Assembly (NCBI GenBank): GCA_018648865.1
Contig: JABGQH010000007.1
Span: 1-34,494, forward strand
DNA: 34,494 nt
Origin: Candidatus Peregrinibacteria bacterium
Lineage (GTDB): Bacteria; Patescibacteriota; Gracilibacteria; Peribacterales; Peribacteraceae
Direction of reading: 5' to 3'
The position numbers and the translations under genes were made by a program. The notes beneath the pieces were generated by a model. The model ran no database searches. It saw only the letters and a list, made by a program, of their open reading frames with translations, and was not told the DNA's origin. This document shows, one piece after another, positions 14,230 to 22,032 of the stretch; within the stretch, counting starts at the first letter, position 1; each line of letters begins with the position of its first letter.

Positions 14230-16050
14230 ATGCAACAAAGGCATGGCACCCTAATCGGGTGTACAGACAACATTGTAGAGGTAGAACTTTCTGCCGATGC
14301 AATGCTCGCCCAAGGCGAGATCGGGTATATAGAATTGCCCGACAAAGATGTGACTGTACAGGTCATGGCAGAGGTACTAGAGGTCAGGGAAAACTCTTGT
14401 GTTATGCAAGTGTTTGAACCGACCGAAGGTCTTTGCAATGGTTTGAAAGTCACGTTTAGCGGAGATCCGCTTTCCATTCAAGTGGGTCCGGGCATGCTCG
14501 GAACCGTTTACGATGGATTGCAGAACCCGCTAAAAGAACTGGCTCATCGCGATGGGTTTTTCCTAAAGCGAGGATCCAGAGTCGATCCGTTGGATTCGAC
14601 TAAAATGTGGGATTTCGTTCCTACTGCAAAAATTGGTGACACCGTTGCTGCGGGTCAGGTACTTGGTTGCGTTAAGGAGTTTCACTTCGAACACAAGATC
14701 ATGGTTCCTTTTGACTTAAGCGGCGACTGGGAAGTCATTTCGATCGAGTCGCAAGGGGAGTGCTGCGTATCCGATACCATTGCTGTCATTAAGAATGAAG
14801 ACGGCAAAGAGGTTCCGGTAACAATGGTGCAACGTATGGTGGTAAAAAAAGGAAACACCACGTACAGGCGTCGTTTGCCGATCTCTGACTATCTGCCGAC
14901 TGGCATGCGCATCATTGATGCACTTATACCAGTCCCGATAGGTGGTAGCGCATCTATCCCTGGGGCGTTTGGAACGGGTAAAACCGTTCTGCAGCACGCA
15001 ATTGCCAAGCATGCAAGCATTGATGTTGTCATTGTTTGTGCATGCGGCGAACGTGCAGGCGAAGTCGTGGAAACAATCAAAGAGTTCCCACACTTAGCTG
15101 ACCCGCAGACTGGCAGTAAATTGTCAGATCGAACGGTCATCATTTGCAACACATCGTCTATGCCAACCGCAGCGCGCGAGGCATCGGTGTTCGTTGCAAG
15201 CAGTCTTGCTGAGTACTATAGAAATATGGGACTCAATGTGCTTATTTTGGCGGATTCAACGTCACGATGGGCACAAGGAATGAGAGAAGCTGTATCAGCT
15301 CGTGGCCAGATTCCAGGTGCGCGGGGATTCCCTGCTGACCTAGAAATGCTGGTTGCTAGCTTTTATGCTCGATCAGGAAAAGTAGAAACCGCAAACGGCG
15401 ACACCGGATCAATTACGATCATCGGTACTGTTAGTCCGGCCGGTGGAGACTTTAGCGATCCTGTCGTTCAGGCGACTCTCCCTCAAAACCAAGCCTTTTG
15501 GGGACTTGATCAACCGCGTGCGGATTCCAAAAAGTATCCTGCAATCGATGTGCTGCAAAGCTGGTCGAAAATTGATGGCAGTATCCCGCAAGAAAAAGTT
15601 GTTCGTGTACTAGAACTTCTTCGGAAATCGACTGAAACTCAGGAGCTTATGGTCATAACAGGCGAAGATGGGATTGGAATGGATGCGTTCCTCAATCTAC
15701 TACTCGCTGAACTGTTTGACGGTGTGTTTCTGCAGCAAAACTCGTTCCACCCTGTGGATGCGAGCAGCCCAGCCGAAAGGCAGGAAAAACTTTTCGATTG
15801 GTTGTATACTTTGTGTTTCGATACGGAACTGGATTTCGATCCAGTCGTAGAGAAAGACGAAAACGACCAACCGCGGGTTGTGCAATCCGAAAAAGAAGTT
15901 GCACGCAAATGGGCCAATCTTCTTGCGCAAACTCTGCGCAGTTGGAACTTGGCAGAACAAGAAACCGAAGAAGAAGGAGGCCTGTGGGCAGAAGCCATAT
16001 CTATGGTTGAGTCAGCAGTTTCTCTTGAAAAAGAAGGGATCGCAGTATGA
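14230..16050 (+). CDS. atpA: V/A-type ATPase catalytic subunit A
   Basis: The catalytic subunit of the peripheral V1/A1 sector, which hydrolyses or makes ATP. The length of 606 residues fits the family. The Walker A loop GAFGTGKT is at 245-252 (the usual form is GPFGSGKT), followed by CGERAGEVVE with the catalytic Glu, the long non-homologous insert typical of A subunits (about 110-200), Walker B-like NVLILADSTSRWAQ, and ARGFPADLEM. The start has GGAAGGAG 7 nt upstream. The stop overlaps the atpB start (ATGA), so the two are translationally coupled. It is the first gene of a seven-gene operon on the plus strand. Confidence 0.97.
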   Translation: MQQRHGTLIGCTDNIVEVELSADAMLAQGEIGYIELPDKDVTVQVMAEVLEVRENSCVMQVFEPTEGLCNGLKVTFSGDPLSIQVGPGMLGTVYDGLQNPLKELAHRDGFFLKRGSRVDPLDSTKMWDFVPTAKIGDTVAAGQVLGCVKEFHFEHKIMVPFDLSGDWEVISIESQGECCVSDTIAVIKNEDGKEVPVTMVQRMVVKKGNTTYRRRLPISDYLPTGMRIIDALIPVPIGGSASIPGAFGTGKTVLQHAIAKHASIDVVIVCACGERAGEVVETIKEFPHLADPQTGSKLSDRTVIICNTSSMPTAAREASVFVASSLAEYYRNMGLNVLILADSTSRWAQGMREAVSARGQIPGARGFPADLEMLVASFYARSGKVETANGDTGSITIIGTVSPAGGDFSDPVVQATLPQNQAFWGLDQPRADSKKYPAIDVLQSWSKIDGSIPQEKVVRVLELLRKSTETQELMVITGEDGIGMDAFLNLLLAELFDGVFLQQNSFHPVDASSPAERQEKLFDWLYTLCFDTELDFDPVVEKDENDQPRVVQSEKEVARKWANLLAQTLRSWNLAEQETEEEGGLWAEAISMVESAVSLEKEGIAV

Positions 16051-17393
16051 CATCGAACAACTCTGTAAGAATTTGCAATCCCGATAATGTTTCAGGGCTG
16101 AAAGGAAATATCTTGCGCATCGAAGCGCCTGGTATTAATCCTTTCGTAAACGAGTTGTGCGAGATTAGCTGGGGTGACGACAGTTTGTCTTTTGGTCGCG
16201 TTATCGCGTTCAAGAGGTCCGAAGTTGTCATTCAAGTCTATAACGGCACGCTCGGCGTTGCTCGCAATGCCACTGTGAAGTTCTTGGGTCATGCTCAGAA
16301 ACTCACGTTCAGTACGGAATCATTTGGTCGGGTGTTTTCTGGTGGCGGTGTGCCACTAGATGGATTACCTGTTCTGAAAGGAACTTCGGTAGACATTGGA
16401 ACGCCGTCGGTCAATCCCATCAAACGAGAGATGCCGTCTCAATTTATTGAAACCGGCATCCCTATGATCGATATTTTCAATTCCCTAGTTGGCTCGCAAA
16501 AGATTCCTATCTTTGCAGCCCAAGGGGAGCCTTATAACGATCTTCTGTTGCGCATTTCGTCTATGACGAGCGCAGATGTTGTCGTACTTGGTTGCATGGG
16601 AATGCCACCTGCTGAGTACGATAGAATCACTGCGGAGATGCAAACCAGTGGGGCGTCCACAAAAACTATTGTTTTCGCTCACACTACTGCAGACCCCGCG
16701 TCGGAATGCCTTATGGTACCCGACATGGTTCTGGCAACGGCGGAAAACTTTGCGTTAAAGGGCAAGAACGTGTTGGTCATGCTTACCGACATGACGTCTT
16801 ATGCCGACGCACTCAAGGCTCGCGAAAGCGACCTAGAGAAGATACCTGCAGAACGCGGGTATCCTGGAAACCTATACTCACAACTTGCACGGCTATATGA
16901 AAAAGCGTGTGATTTTGTGGGCGAGGGTGTTATTACCATTATTGGCGTCTCAACAATGCCAGATGGCGATGTAACACACCCCGTTCCCGATAACACGGGA
17001 TACATCACAGAGGGCCAATTCTTTTTGAAAGATGCCCGAATTGATCCGTTCCGTTCACTGTCCCGCTTAAAGCAGCAGGTCAATGATGATACTCGTGACG
17101 ATCATCGATCTTTGATGAATGCTATGGTCCAGCTATACGCTGAGGCACAAGGCGCTCGTGAAAAAGCTGCGATGGGCCACGATCTTACAAATCGTGACAA
17201 TTCGTTACTTGAATTCGCGTCGGATTTCGAAGTAGGGCTGATGGACCTTTCGGTTTCATTGTCTCTAAACGATGCGCTGGATACTTGTTGGACGATTCTG
17301 AAACATCATTTCTCACGAGAGGATGTTCCGATCGACCGGCGGGTACTGGATAATCATTGGCCACAAGAAGCTGTTGCGACAACAGCTAAATAA
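16047..17393 (+). CDS. atpB: V/A-type ATPase regulatory subunit B
   Basis: The non-catalytic subunit that alternates with A in the V1 hexamer. The 448-residue length is normal. It lacks a Walker A loop (PIFAAQGEPYND stands at that place, where other B subunits have GSGLPHN-like sequence). It keeps family landmarks such as RRGYPG-type ERGYPGNLYSQLARLYEKA, the stretch GVITIIGVSTMPDGDVTHPVPD, TGYITEGQF and SRLKQQVNDDTRDDH. It overlaps atpA by 4 nt and is followed after 15 nt by the subunit E gene. Confidence 0.96.
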   Translation: MTSNNSVRICNPDNVSGLKGNILRIEAPGINPFVNELCEISWGDDSLSFGRVIAFKRSEVVIQVYNGTLGVARNATVKFLGHAQKLTFSTESFGRVFSGGGVPLDGLPVLKGTSVDIGTPSVNPIKREMPSQFIETGIPMIDIFNSLVGSQKIPIFAAQGEPYNDLLLRISSMTSADVVVLGCMGMPPAEYDRITAEMQTSGASTKTIVFAHTTADPASECLMVPDMVLATAENFALKGKNVLVMLTDMTSYADALKARESDLEKIPAERGYPGNLYSQLARLYEKACDFVGEGVITIIGVSTMPDGDVTHPVPDNTGYITEGQFFLKDARIDPFRSLSRLKQQVNDDTRDDHRSLMNAMVQLYAEAQGAREKAAMGHDLTNRDNSLLEFASDFEVGLMDLSVSLSLNDALDTCWTILKHHFSREDVPIDRRVLDNHWPQEAVATTAK

Positions 17394-17408
17394 ATGGAGT
17401 AGTTGACT

Positions 17409-18008
17409 ATGAATGAACCGAATGAACCGGTCGTTAGTGCAGATGAATTTTTGCAAAATGTACACGACCGTACAATTGATCCCGCAAAACGGGAAGCAGA
17501 GCAATTACTTGCAGACGCCAAGGAAAGTGTTCGGTTTATAACCGAGCAGGCCAAGGCGGAAGCTGAGAGAATTGTAGAGGCAGCCAAAGAAAAAGAAGCT
17601 AGAGCGCGCGATCGAATTACTACTGGGCGTAAGCAAGCCGTTATTACGGCATGCGCACAGGTAATGAGTGCTTTGGAGCAGACTTTGCATCCGGAACTTT
17701 CAAAACTGGTGAAAGCCAGTGCGATATCTTCGGAACTTCTGAATGGCGTCCTCTCCACTCTTGTTGATCAAAAGATCGCGGGAAAAGAACTTCTAGTTTC
17801 AATCTCGCAATCAGAAGCCGATTCTTTGCAAGGAGAATTAGTTCGCAAGATTGGCGATACGGTTGTGAAAATGACTGTAGACAATCGCTTGAAAGATATC
17901 GCTGTGATCACATCGTCAGATGGAGAAATCCACCTCGCAATTGATTCAGACGAACTCACACGCGTGATCGAATCAGCGATTCCTCTTCCGAAGATCTTGG
18001 AGGAGTAA
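17409..18008 (+). CDS. atpE: V/A-type ATPase subunit E (peripheral stalk)
   Basis: A 199-residue protein of the peripheral stalk. The N-terminal half is a long charged helix (about 20-75: AKREAEQLLADAKESVRF, then AKAEAERIVEAAKEKEARA) and the C-terminal half is a compact domain ending SAIPLPKILEE, the known layout of subunit E. The ATG at 17409 was chosen because GGAG lies 9 nt upstream; a TTG six bases earlier is a poorer choice. The opening segment (VVSADEFLQNV) resembles that of the next gene (TVSTDEFLQRC), an odd shared motif. Confidence 0.85.
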   Translation: MNEPNEPVVSADEFLQNVHDRTIDPAKREAEQLLADAKESVRFITEQAKAEAERIVEAAKEKEARARDRITTGRKQAVITACAQVMSALEQTLHPELSKLVKASAISSELLNGVLSTLVDQKIAGKELLVSISQSEADSLQGELVRKIGDTVVKMTVDNRLKDIAVITSSDGEIHLAIDSDELTRVIESAIPLPKILEE

Positions 18009-18010
18009 CT

Positions 18011-18538
18011 ATGGCGTACGAATACCTCGCTGCGAACCTTCAGGTTTTGGCGTGGGGCGTGCAGCCAACAGTTTCAACTGATGAATTTTTGCAACGATGC
18101 GAAAATAGAATGTCAGCAGGGGATTTTCAGAATCTATGTGATCTCCTGCAGCAGTTTTCATCTCTCCTAACAGGGGAATGTCTGCAAACCTCGTATTCGT
18201 GGATGCAACAACTGAGTAATTTCGCGAGCATAATCCGAAAGGAAGTCGGCGAACTCAGAACTGCAAAACGAAGCGGACATGCGCACAAGAGTACTGTTCT
18301 GCCTCTTGAAGTCACAGAAGCAGATACTCCGTTGCATGCACAGCAGGCATTGTTGAAATGTTGGTGGGATGCATTATATATGTTTGAACATCATGAATGG
18401 TGGGCAAAGCTTCCACACTTTGTGTATTTCGGATGTAGGCTATGCATTCTAGAGCGAATGAATTCCTTCGATCATAATCAAGGAGAAGAGGTCTTTACTG
18501 CCCTCCAAACCTTAAACATTGAAGGAGGATCTTTATGA
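18011..18538 (+). CDS. DUF2764-like ATPase operon protein
   Basis: A 175-residue protein between subunits E and D. In Chlamydia, Bacteroidetes and spirochaete V-ATPase operons this neighbourhood is filled by a DUF2764 protein, and the size, Trp-rich C-half (KCWWDALYMFEHHEWWAK) and helical make-up fit. I could not check the family formally. It probably replaces or supplements the missing subunit C as the link between V1 and the membrane sector. The SD is GGAGGAG. Its stop overlaps the start of the subunit D gene (ATGA). Confidence 0.6.
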   Translation: MAYEYLAANLQVLAWGVQPTVSTDEFLQRCENRMSAGDFQNLCDLLQQFSSLLTGECLQTSYSWMQQLSNFASIIRKEVGELRTAKRSGHAHKSTVLPLEVTEADTPLHAQQALLKCWWDALYMFEHHEWWAKLPHFVYFGCRLCILERMNSFDHNQGEEVFTALQTLNIEGGSL

Positions 18539-19152
18539 GCTCCACTGCCCAACTGCCGAAGAACCGAGCAACTCTTAAGTTGTTACGATCAAAGGTTTCT
18601 ACATCAGAGGCTCAAGTTGCTACGTTGGATGCACAACGATTGCTTTTTACTGCGGAGGCCAAAAGGATCCAAGGTGAAATGCAAAAAGTGTCAAGCCAGC
18701 TAGCTGCTCACTCACAATTTGTTGATCAGTGGGTCGGGGTTTTCTCTGACACTTCTATCGACTTACAAGAGTGGGTAACTCCTGTAGAAATCATCACTTC
18801 CTGCACTCATGTAGGAAAAGTCGTAATCACCACTTTGGAAGAAGTCATTTTTCCAGAGGAGCTTCCGGATCCATTCTCAACTCCCTTGTGGGTAGACGAT
18901 GGGGTCGAAGCAGTTCGTACCACTGCAAGTCTTCGGATTCGTCTGAAACTCTTGAAGAAAAACTTTGACGCAGTTGAAGTGGAAAGGAAACGTGTTACAA
19001 GGCTGTACAATTATTTGGATAAGATATTGATTCCTGCACTTAGTGTGCAAATCCAAAAAACGTTCATCGCCTTGGACGACGCCCAACGTGAAGAAAGCAC
19101 GTTGGCGAAAGTGGCCAGTGACCTCCTAAAACGAAAGGTAATTGCAGCATGA
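18535..19152 (+). CDS. atpD: V/A-type ATPase subunit D (central stalk)
   Basis: The rotor shaft of the enzyme. The 205-residue length is normal. The N-terminus LPKNRATLKLLRSKV and the C-terminal segment VERKRVTRLYNYLDKILIPAL match the two long helices of the D family, with a globular tip between them. It has a strong SD (GAAGGAGG) and overlaps both neighbours by 4 nt, so its synthesis is tightly coupled to theirs. Confidence 0.93.
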   Translation: MSSTAQLPKNRATLKLLRSKVSTSEAQVATLDAQRLLFTAEAKRIQGEMQKVSSQLAAHSQFVDQWVGVFSDTSIDLQEWVTPVEIITSCTHVGKVVITTLEEVIFPEELPDPFSTPLWVDDGVEAVRTTASLRIRLKLLKKNFDAVEVERKRVTRLYNYLDKILIPALSVQIQKTFIALDDAQREESTLAKVASDLLKRKVIAA

Positions 19153-20987
19153 TCATACCCATGAAACATGTTACGGTTTTTTGCCTTCCGTCTAAGCGGG
19201 AGGCAACTCTGGAATCACTCAGAAAGCTAGGCATTTTGCATGTGCATCCTAGGCACAAAGGTTTTTCTGCCGAAACGCAGGAGATTGAAGACAAAATTGC
19301 CTTTGCAGAAGATGCGTTGAAAGCGATGCCATCTAGTGTGGCGCCGCATGAACATGCGTCCACTGACGAATCGCCAGAGACAGTTGTAAACGAAGTGTTG
19401 CGAACCAACTCAGAACTAGCAGGAGTTTCACAAGGCATAGAAGAGAAATCTTCTCTTGTTGGGTGGTACAAGCGCTGGGGAAAAGTGGATCGCAATACTG
19501 TAAATGCAATAGATAAAGAGAAAGGTATATGCGTATACTTCTTGCAGATTCCAACAAAGGAACTCGTAGAGTTCCTTGAAGGAGACTTGAGCAGTACTGT
19601 GCATACCAAGTGGGTCGGCGAAAATTCTAACGGCACCACTCTTTGTTGCATTACCGGAATCGATTTAGATCTAAACATACCAATCGGTTGGATCGATTCC
19701 ATTCCAAGCGAAAGCTTGGATGTCTTGCAAGATGAAATCGAGTCTCTTGAAGACAGAAGGGCTGATCTAGAATCAGACCTTGTGCGGTTATCGCATTCTA
19801 GAGCAGAGGTTGAAGGGTACATCCTGAGGCTACAAAACCTGCTCAAATTCCAGGTAGCCTATGAGGGGATGACGCGAGACGAAACTTGCGACATTTCAGC
19901 ATTTGCTGGATACCTTCCAGAAGAAGATGTTCCATCCGTTTTGACTCATGCAAATGAGAATGAATACGCGATTGTAGTTGAGGACGTAGATACTGACGAC
20001 AGTGATGTCCCAACGCTTTCGCGAGTTCCTAAATGGATTCGTCCCATCGAGTCATTGTTTTCCTTTTTCGGGATTCGTCCTGGATACAAAGAGTTAGACA
20101 GTCATTGGGACGCGATGATCATTATGCCAATACTTGTAGCGTTGCTTATCGGCGACGCGGGGTATGGGGCTTTGTATCTGATCGGAACATTGATCGCTAG
20201 AAGACAGTTTTCCGACATGAAACCAGAACCATTCCGATTGGGCTACATCCTTTCGATATCCTGTATCGTATGGGGTGCACTCACAGGGAACTGGTTTGGA
20301 TCAGAGGCTATTTCTGGATTGCCACTACTTCGCGACGTTGTATTCCAGCCAATTGCCACGCAGTTCGATCTTTCGAACCAAGAGGCAGTAAAAGCAGGAA
20401 TCTTCATGTCCATAAAGATCTCATTCTTTGTTGGATTGCTCCATCTAGGAGTTTCGCGAATACGTGCTGCAGTCCACGCGGTCTTTAGAGGAGACACTTA
20501 CCGTGCGATTACACAGTGCGGCTGGTGCGTTGTAGTAATTGGGAACTTCTTGCTTCTGCAAGCAATGTTTTTCCAGTTGCCAACTATCCCGGCAACACTC
20601 GCATGTATACTCACGGGCGGTGCGATCATTTGCTTCTTCGGAAGCACAGAAAAAAACATAGCAAAGCGTATTGCCTTTTCTTCGGTTGGGTTCTGTATGG
20701 ATCTGGTCGGAGTTTTCGGAGATATGCTTAGCTACATGAGGTTGTTCGCAGTGGGATTCACTGCTTTCATCCTCGCGATGCTATCCAACATGCTGCTCGT
20801 GCAGGATACTGGAATAGTATTAACTATACTGGGGGTCGCAATAGCGCTCTTCGGTCACACTTTGAATTTAGTATTGGGAATACTGGCTATTTTAGTCCAC
20901 GGTTTCCGTTTGCACCTGTTAGAAGGTAGCAAACATGCCGAGATTGAAAGCGCCGGAGTCCCTTATCAACCACTTAACGGAGTTTAA
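19149..20987 (+). CDS. atpI: V/A-type ATPase subunit I (a-subunit)
   Basis: The membrane stator that carries ions past the c-ring. It has 612 residues: a cytosolic N-half with coiled coil (about 180-230: VLQDEIESLEDRRADLESDL) and a C-half with about seven or eight membrane helices (from about 320). The essential Arg of the ion path is seen as R531 in DMLSYMRLFAVGF. The loop GDAGYG near helix 1 and the ending GILAILVHGFRLHLLE are typical of the family. It overlaps subunit D by 4 nt, and subunit K follows 4 nt after its stop. Confidence 0.95.
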   Translation: MIIPMKHVTVFCLPSKREATLESLRKLGILHVHPRHKGFSAETQEIEDKIAFAEDALKAMPSSVAPHEHASTDESPETVVNEVLRTNSELAGVSQGIEEKSSLVGWYKRWGKVDRNTVNAIDKEKGICVYFLQIPTKELVEFLEGDLSSTVHTKWVGENSNGTTLCCITGIDLDLNIPIGWIDSIPSESLDVLQDEIESLEDRRADLESDLVRLSHSRAEVEGYILRLQNLLKFQVAYEGMTRDETCDISAFAGYLPEEDVPSVLTHANENEYAIVVEDVDTDDSDVPTLSRVPKWIRPIESLFSFFGIRPGYKELDSHWDAMIIMPILVALLIGDAGYGALYLIGTLIARRQFSDMKPEPFRLGYILSISCIVWGALTGNWFGSEAISGLPLLRDVVFQPIATQFDLSNQEAVKAGIFMSIKISFFVGLLHLGVSRIRAAVHAVFRGDTYRAITQCGWCVVVIGNFLLLQAMFFQLPTIPATLACILTGGAIICFFGSTEKNIAKRIAFSSVGFCMDLVGVFGDMLSYMRLFAVGFTAFILAMLSNMLLVQDTGIVLTILGVAIALFGHTLNLVLGILAILVHGFRLHLLEGSKHAEIESAGVPYQPLNGV

Positions 20988-20991
20988 TCTT

Positions 20992-21435
20992 ATGACCGCA
21001 TTAGCATTCGGAATTCTATTGATGGCCGTTGCTGGAATTGGTTCTGCAATTGGAATGTCAAAGGCAGCTAACGCTGCATTAGGCGTAAAAGCAGAGAAGG
21101 GCAAAGAATGCCCCAATCTTGCGATTTACGTACTCATGCCATTTAGTCAGACCCTCTACGGCCTGGTATTGCTTGCAATGGCAGTATTCCTATTCAGCGA
21201 CAAGTTTCCAACGGATCCTGTTGGGATTACCATTACCATGATCTCGGCGGTATTCGCCGGCGCATGTATTGGCACATCCGCATTAACACAAGGAGCTGTG
21301 GGAGCACGTGCCTGCGACGCGATCGGCAAGACTGGACACGGAAAAGGCGAGGCAATCATGTTCATGGGAACGATCGAAACGGTCGCTCTGTTCATGATGG
21401 TCATGTTCATTGTCGGGATGTTCATTCTCCTATAG
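20992..21435 (+). CDS. atpK: V/A-type ATPase subunit K (c-ring), predicted Na+ type
   Basis: The proteolipid of the rotor ring: 147 residues, two hairpins, four membrane helices. The ATG at 20992 was preferred to one at 20935 because it lies after the subunit I stop and begins directly at helix 1 (MTALAFGILLMA). Only the second hairpin keeps the ion carboxylate, E129 in GTIETVALF. Around it the full Na+-site set of Enterococcus hirae NtpK appears to be kept: S52 (for T64), Q53 (Q65) and Y56 (Y68) in PFSQTLYG, and Q100 (Q110) in LTQGAVG. This predicts Na+ coupling with one site per four helices. Confidence 0.93.
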   Translation: MTALAFGILLMAVAGIGSAIGMSKAANAALGVKAEKGKECPNLAIYVLMPFSQTLYGLVLLAMAVFLFSDKFPTDPVGITITMISAVFAGACIGTSALTQGAVGARACDAIGKTGHGKGEAIMFMGTIETVALFMMVMFIVGMFILL

Positions 21436-21465
21436 TACTAAACCCTTAGAAGAAAGACCTCTCGG

Positions 21466-21498
21466 GCCCTGCATCATTCGTGGTGTAGGGCTTTTTTT
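21466..21498 (+). terminator. Intrinsic terminator of the ATPase operon
   Basis: GCCCTGCATCA and its pairing arm TGGTGTAGGGC (with a G-U pair) form an 11-bp stem around a short loop, followed by seven T. It lies 30 nt after the atpK stop codon. Confidence 0.9.
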
Positions 21499-21508
21499 AT
21501 AAATTAAA

Positions 21509-21901
21509 TCAGCCTGCTGCAATGTATACAAAATCATCTTTGTTTATCCAAAGGATAAACAGATTACAAGCCAAGAAAATGTAAGCAGGTGCAGCGCTTA
21601 CAGTTAGTGGATTTGGTTGTAAAAATATTTGGAACAGAACAACGTTAATAGAGATTGGTATCAATACCATAGTGGCTAGTGTTACAAATCGATTTATTAC
21701 ATAAAATATTCCAACGAACGCACATGCTACGCCTATTGTTTGCCATAAATAACCAGTATCAATAATAGCTTGAATTAGTGCATAGCCTTCTGTGCTGAAT
21801 AGGCTTTGGTCTGGCATTGGCAAGAATCCGAATGTAATTGCAGTTGCACATATCAAGATCAGTCCAAGCAAAGTGCGAATTATATGATAGATCAGAGTCA
21901 T
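21509..21901 (-). CDS. DoxX-like membrane protein
   Basis: A 130-residue protein with four membrane helices. The pattern LLGLILICATAITFGFLPMP, then DTGYLWQTIGVACAFVGIFYVINRFV, then LIPISINVVLFQIFLQP follows the small DoxX-type proteins (LPMP after helix 1, TGYLW before helix 2, NxxLFxxFL in helix 3). The function of these is poorly defined; some are tied to respiratory or stress membrane complexes. It is convergent with the ATPase operon and shares no signals with it. Its promoter predicts a leaderless mRNA. Confidence 0.75.
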   Translation of the reverse strand: MTLIYHIIRTLLGLILICATAITFGFLPMPDQSLFSTEGYALIQAIIDTGYLWQTIGVACAFVGIFYVINRFVTLATMVLIPISINVVLFQIFLQPNPLTVSAAPAYIFLACNLFILWINKDDFVYIAAG

Positions 21902-21907
21902 TTGGAT

Positions 21908-21935
21908 GTATTAAGTAGTTAGTATTACTTGTCGA
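21908..21935 (-). promoter_or_regulatory. Promoter of the DoxX-like gene, leaderless spacing
   Basis: On the minus strand TCGACA (21935-21930), a 16-nt spacer and TAATAC (21913-21908) lie only 6 nt before the ATG at 21901. No SD. Confidence 0.5.
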
Positions 21936-22015
21936 CCTAAGCCGTGGCGTAGGTTGATGTATTCAGTATGCCACTTACTGAATTACTAAAACTATCGTTA
22001 AACCCTATTTTGTGC

Positions 22016-22021
22016 TATAAT
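22016..22021 (+). promoter_or_regulatory. -10 box of the CheA-like gene (TATAAT)
   Basis: A perfect TATAAT sits 11 nt before the ATG at 22033, leaving a leader of about 4-5 nt at most. No good -35 box is seen 16-18 nt upstream and no SD is present. Confidence 0.5.
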
Positions 22022-22032
22022 AAACGGATTAT

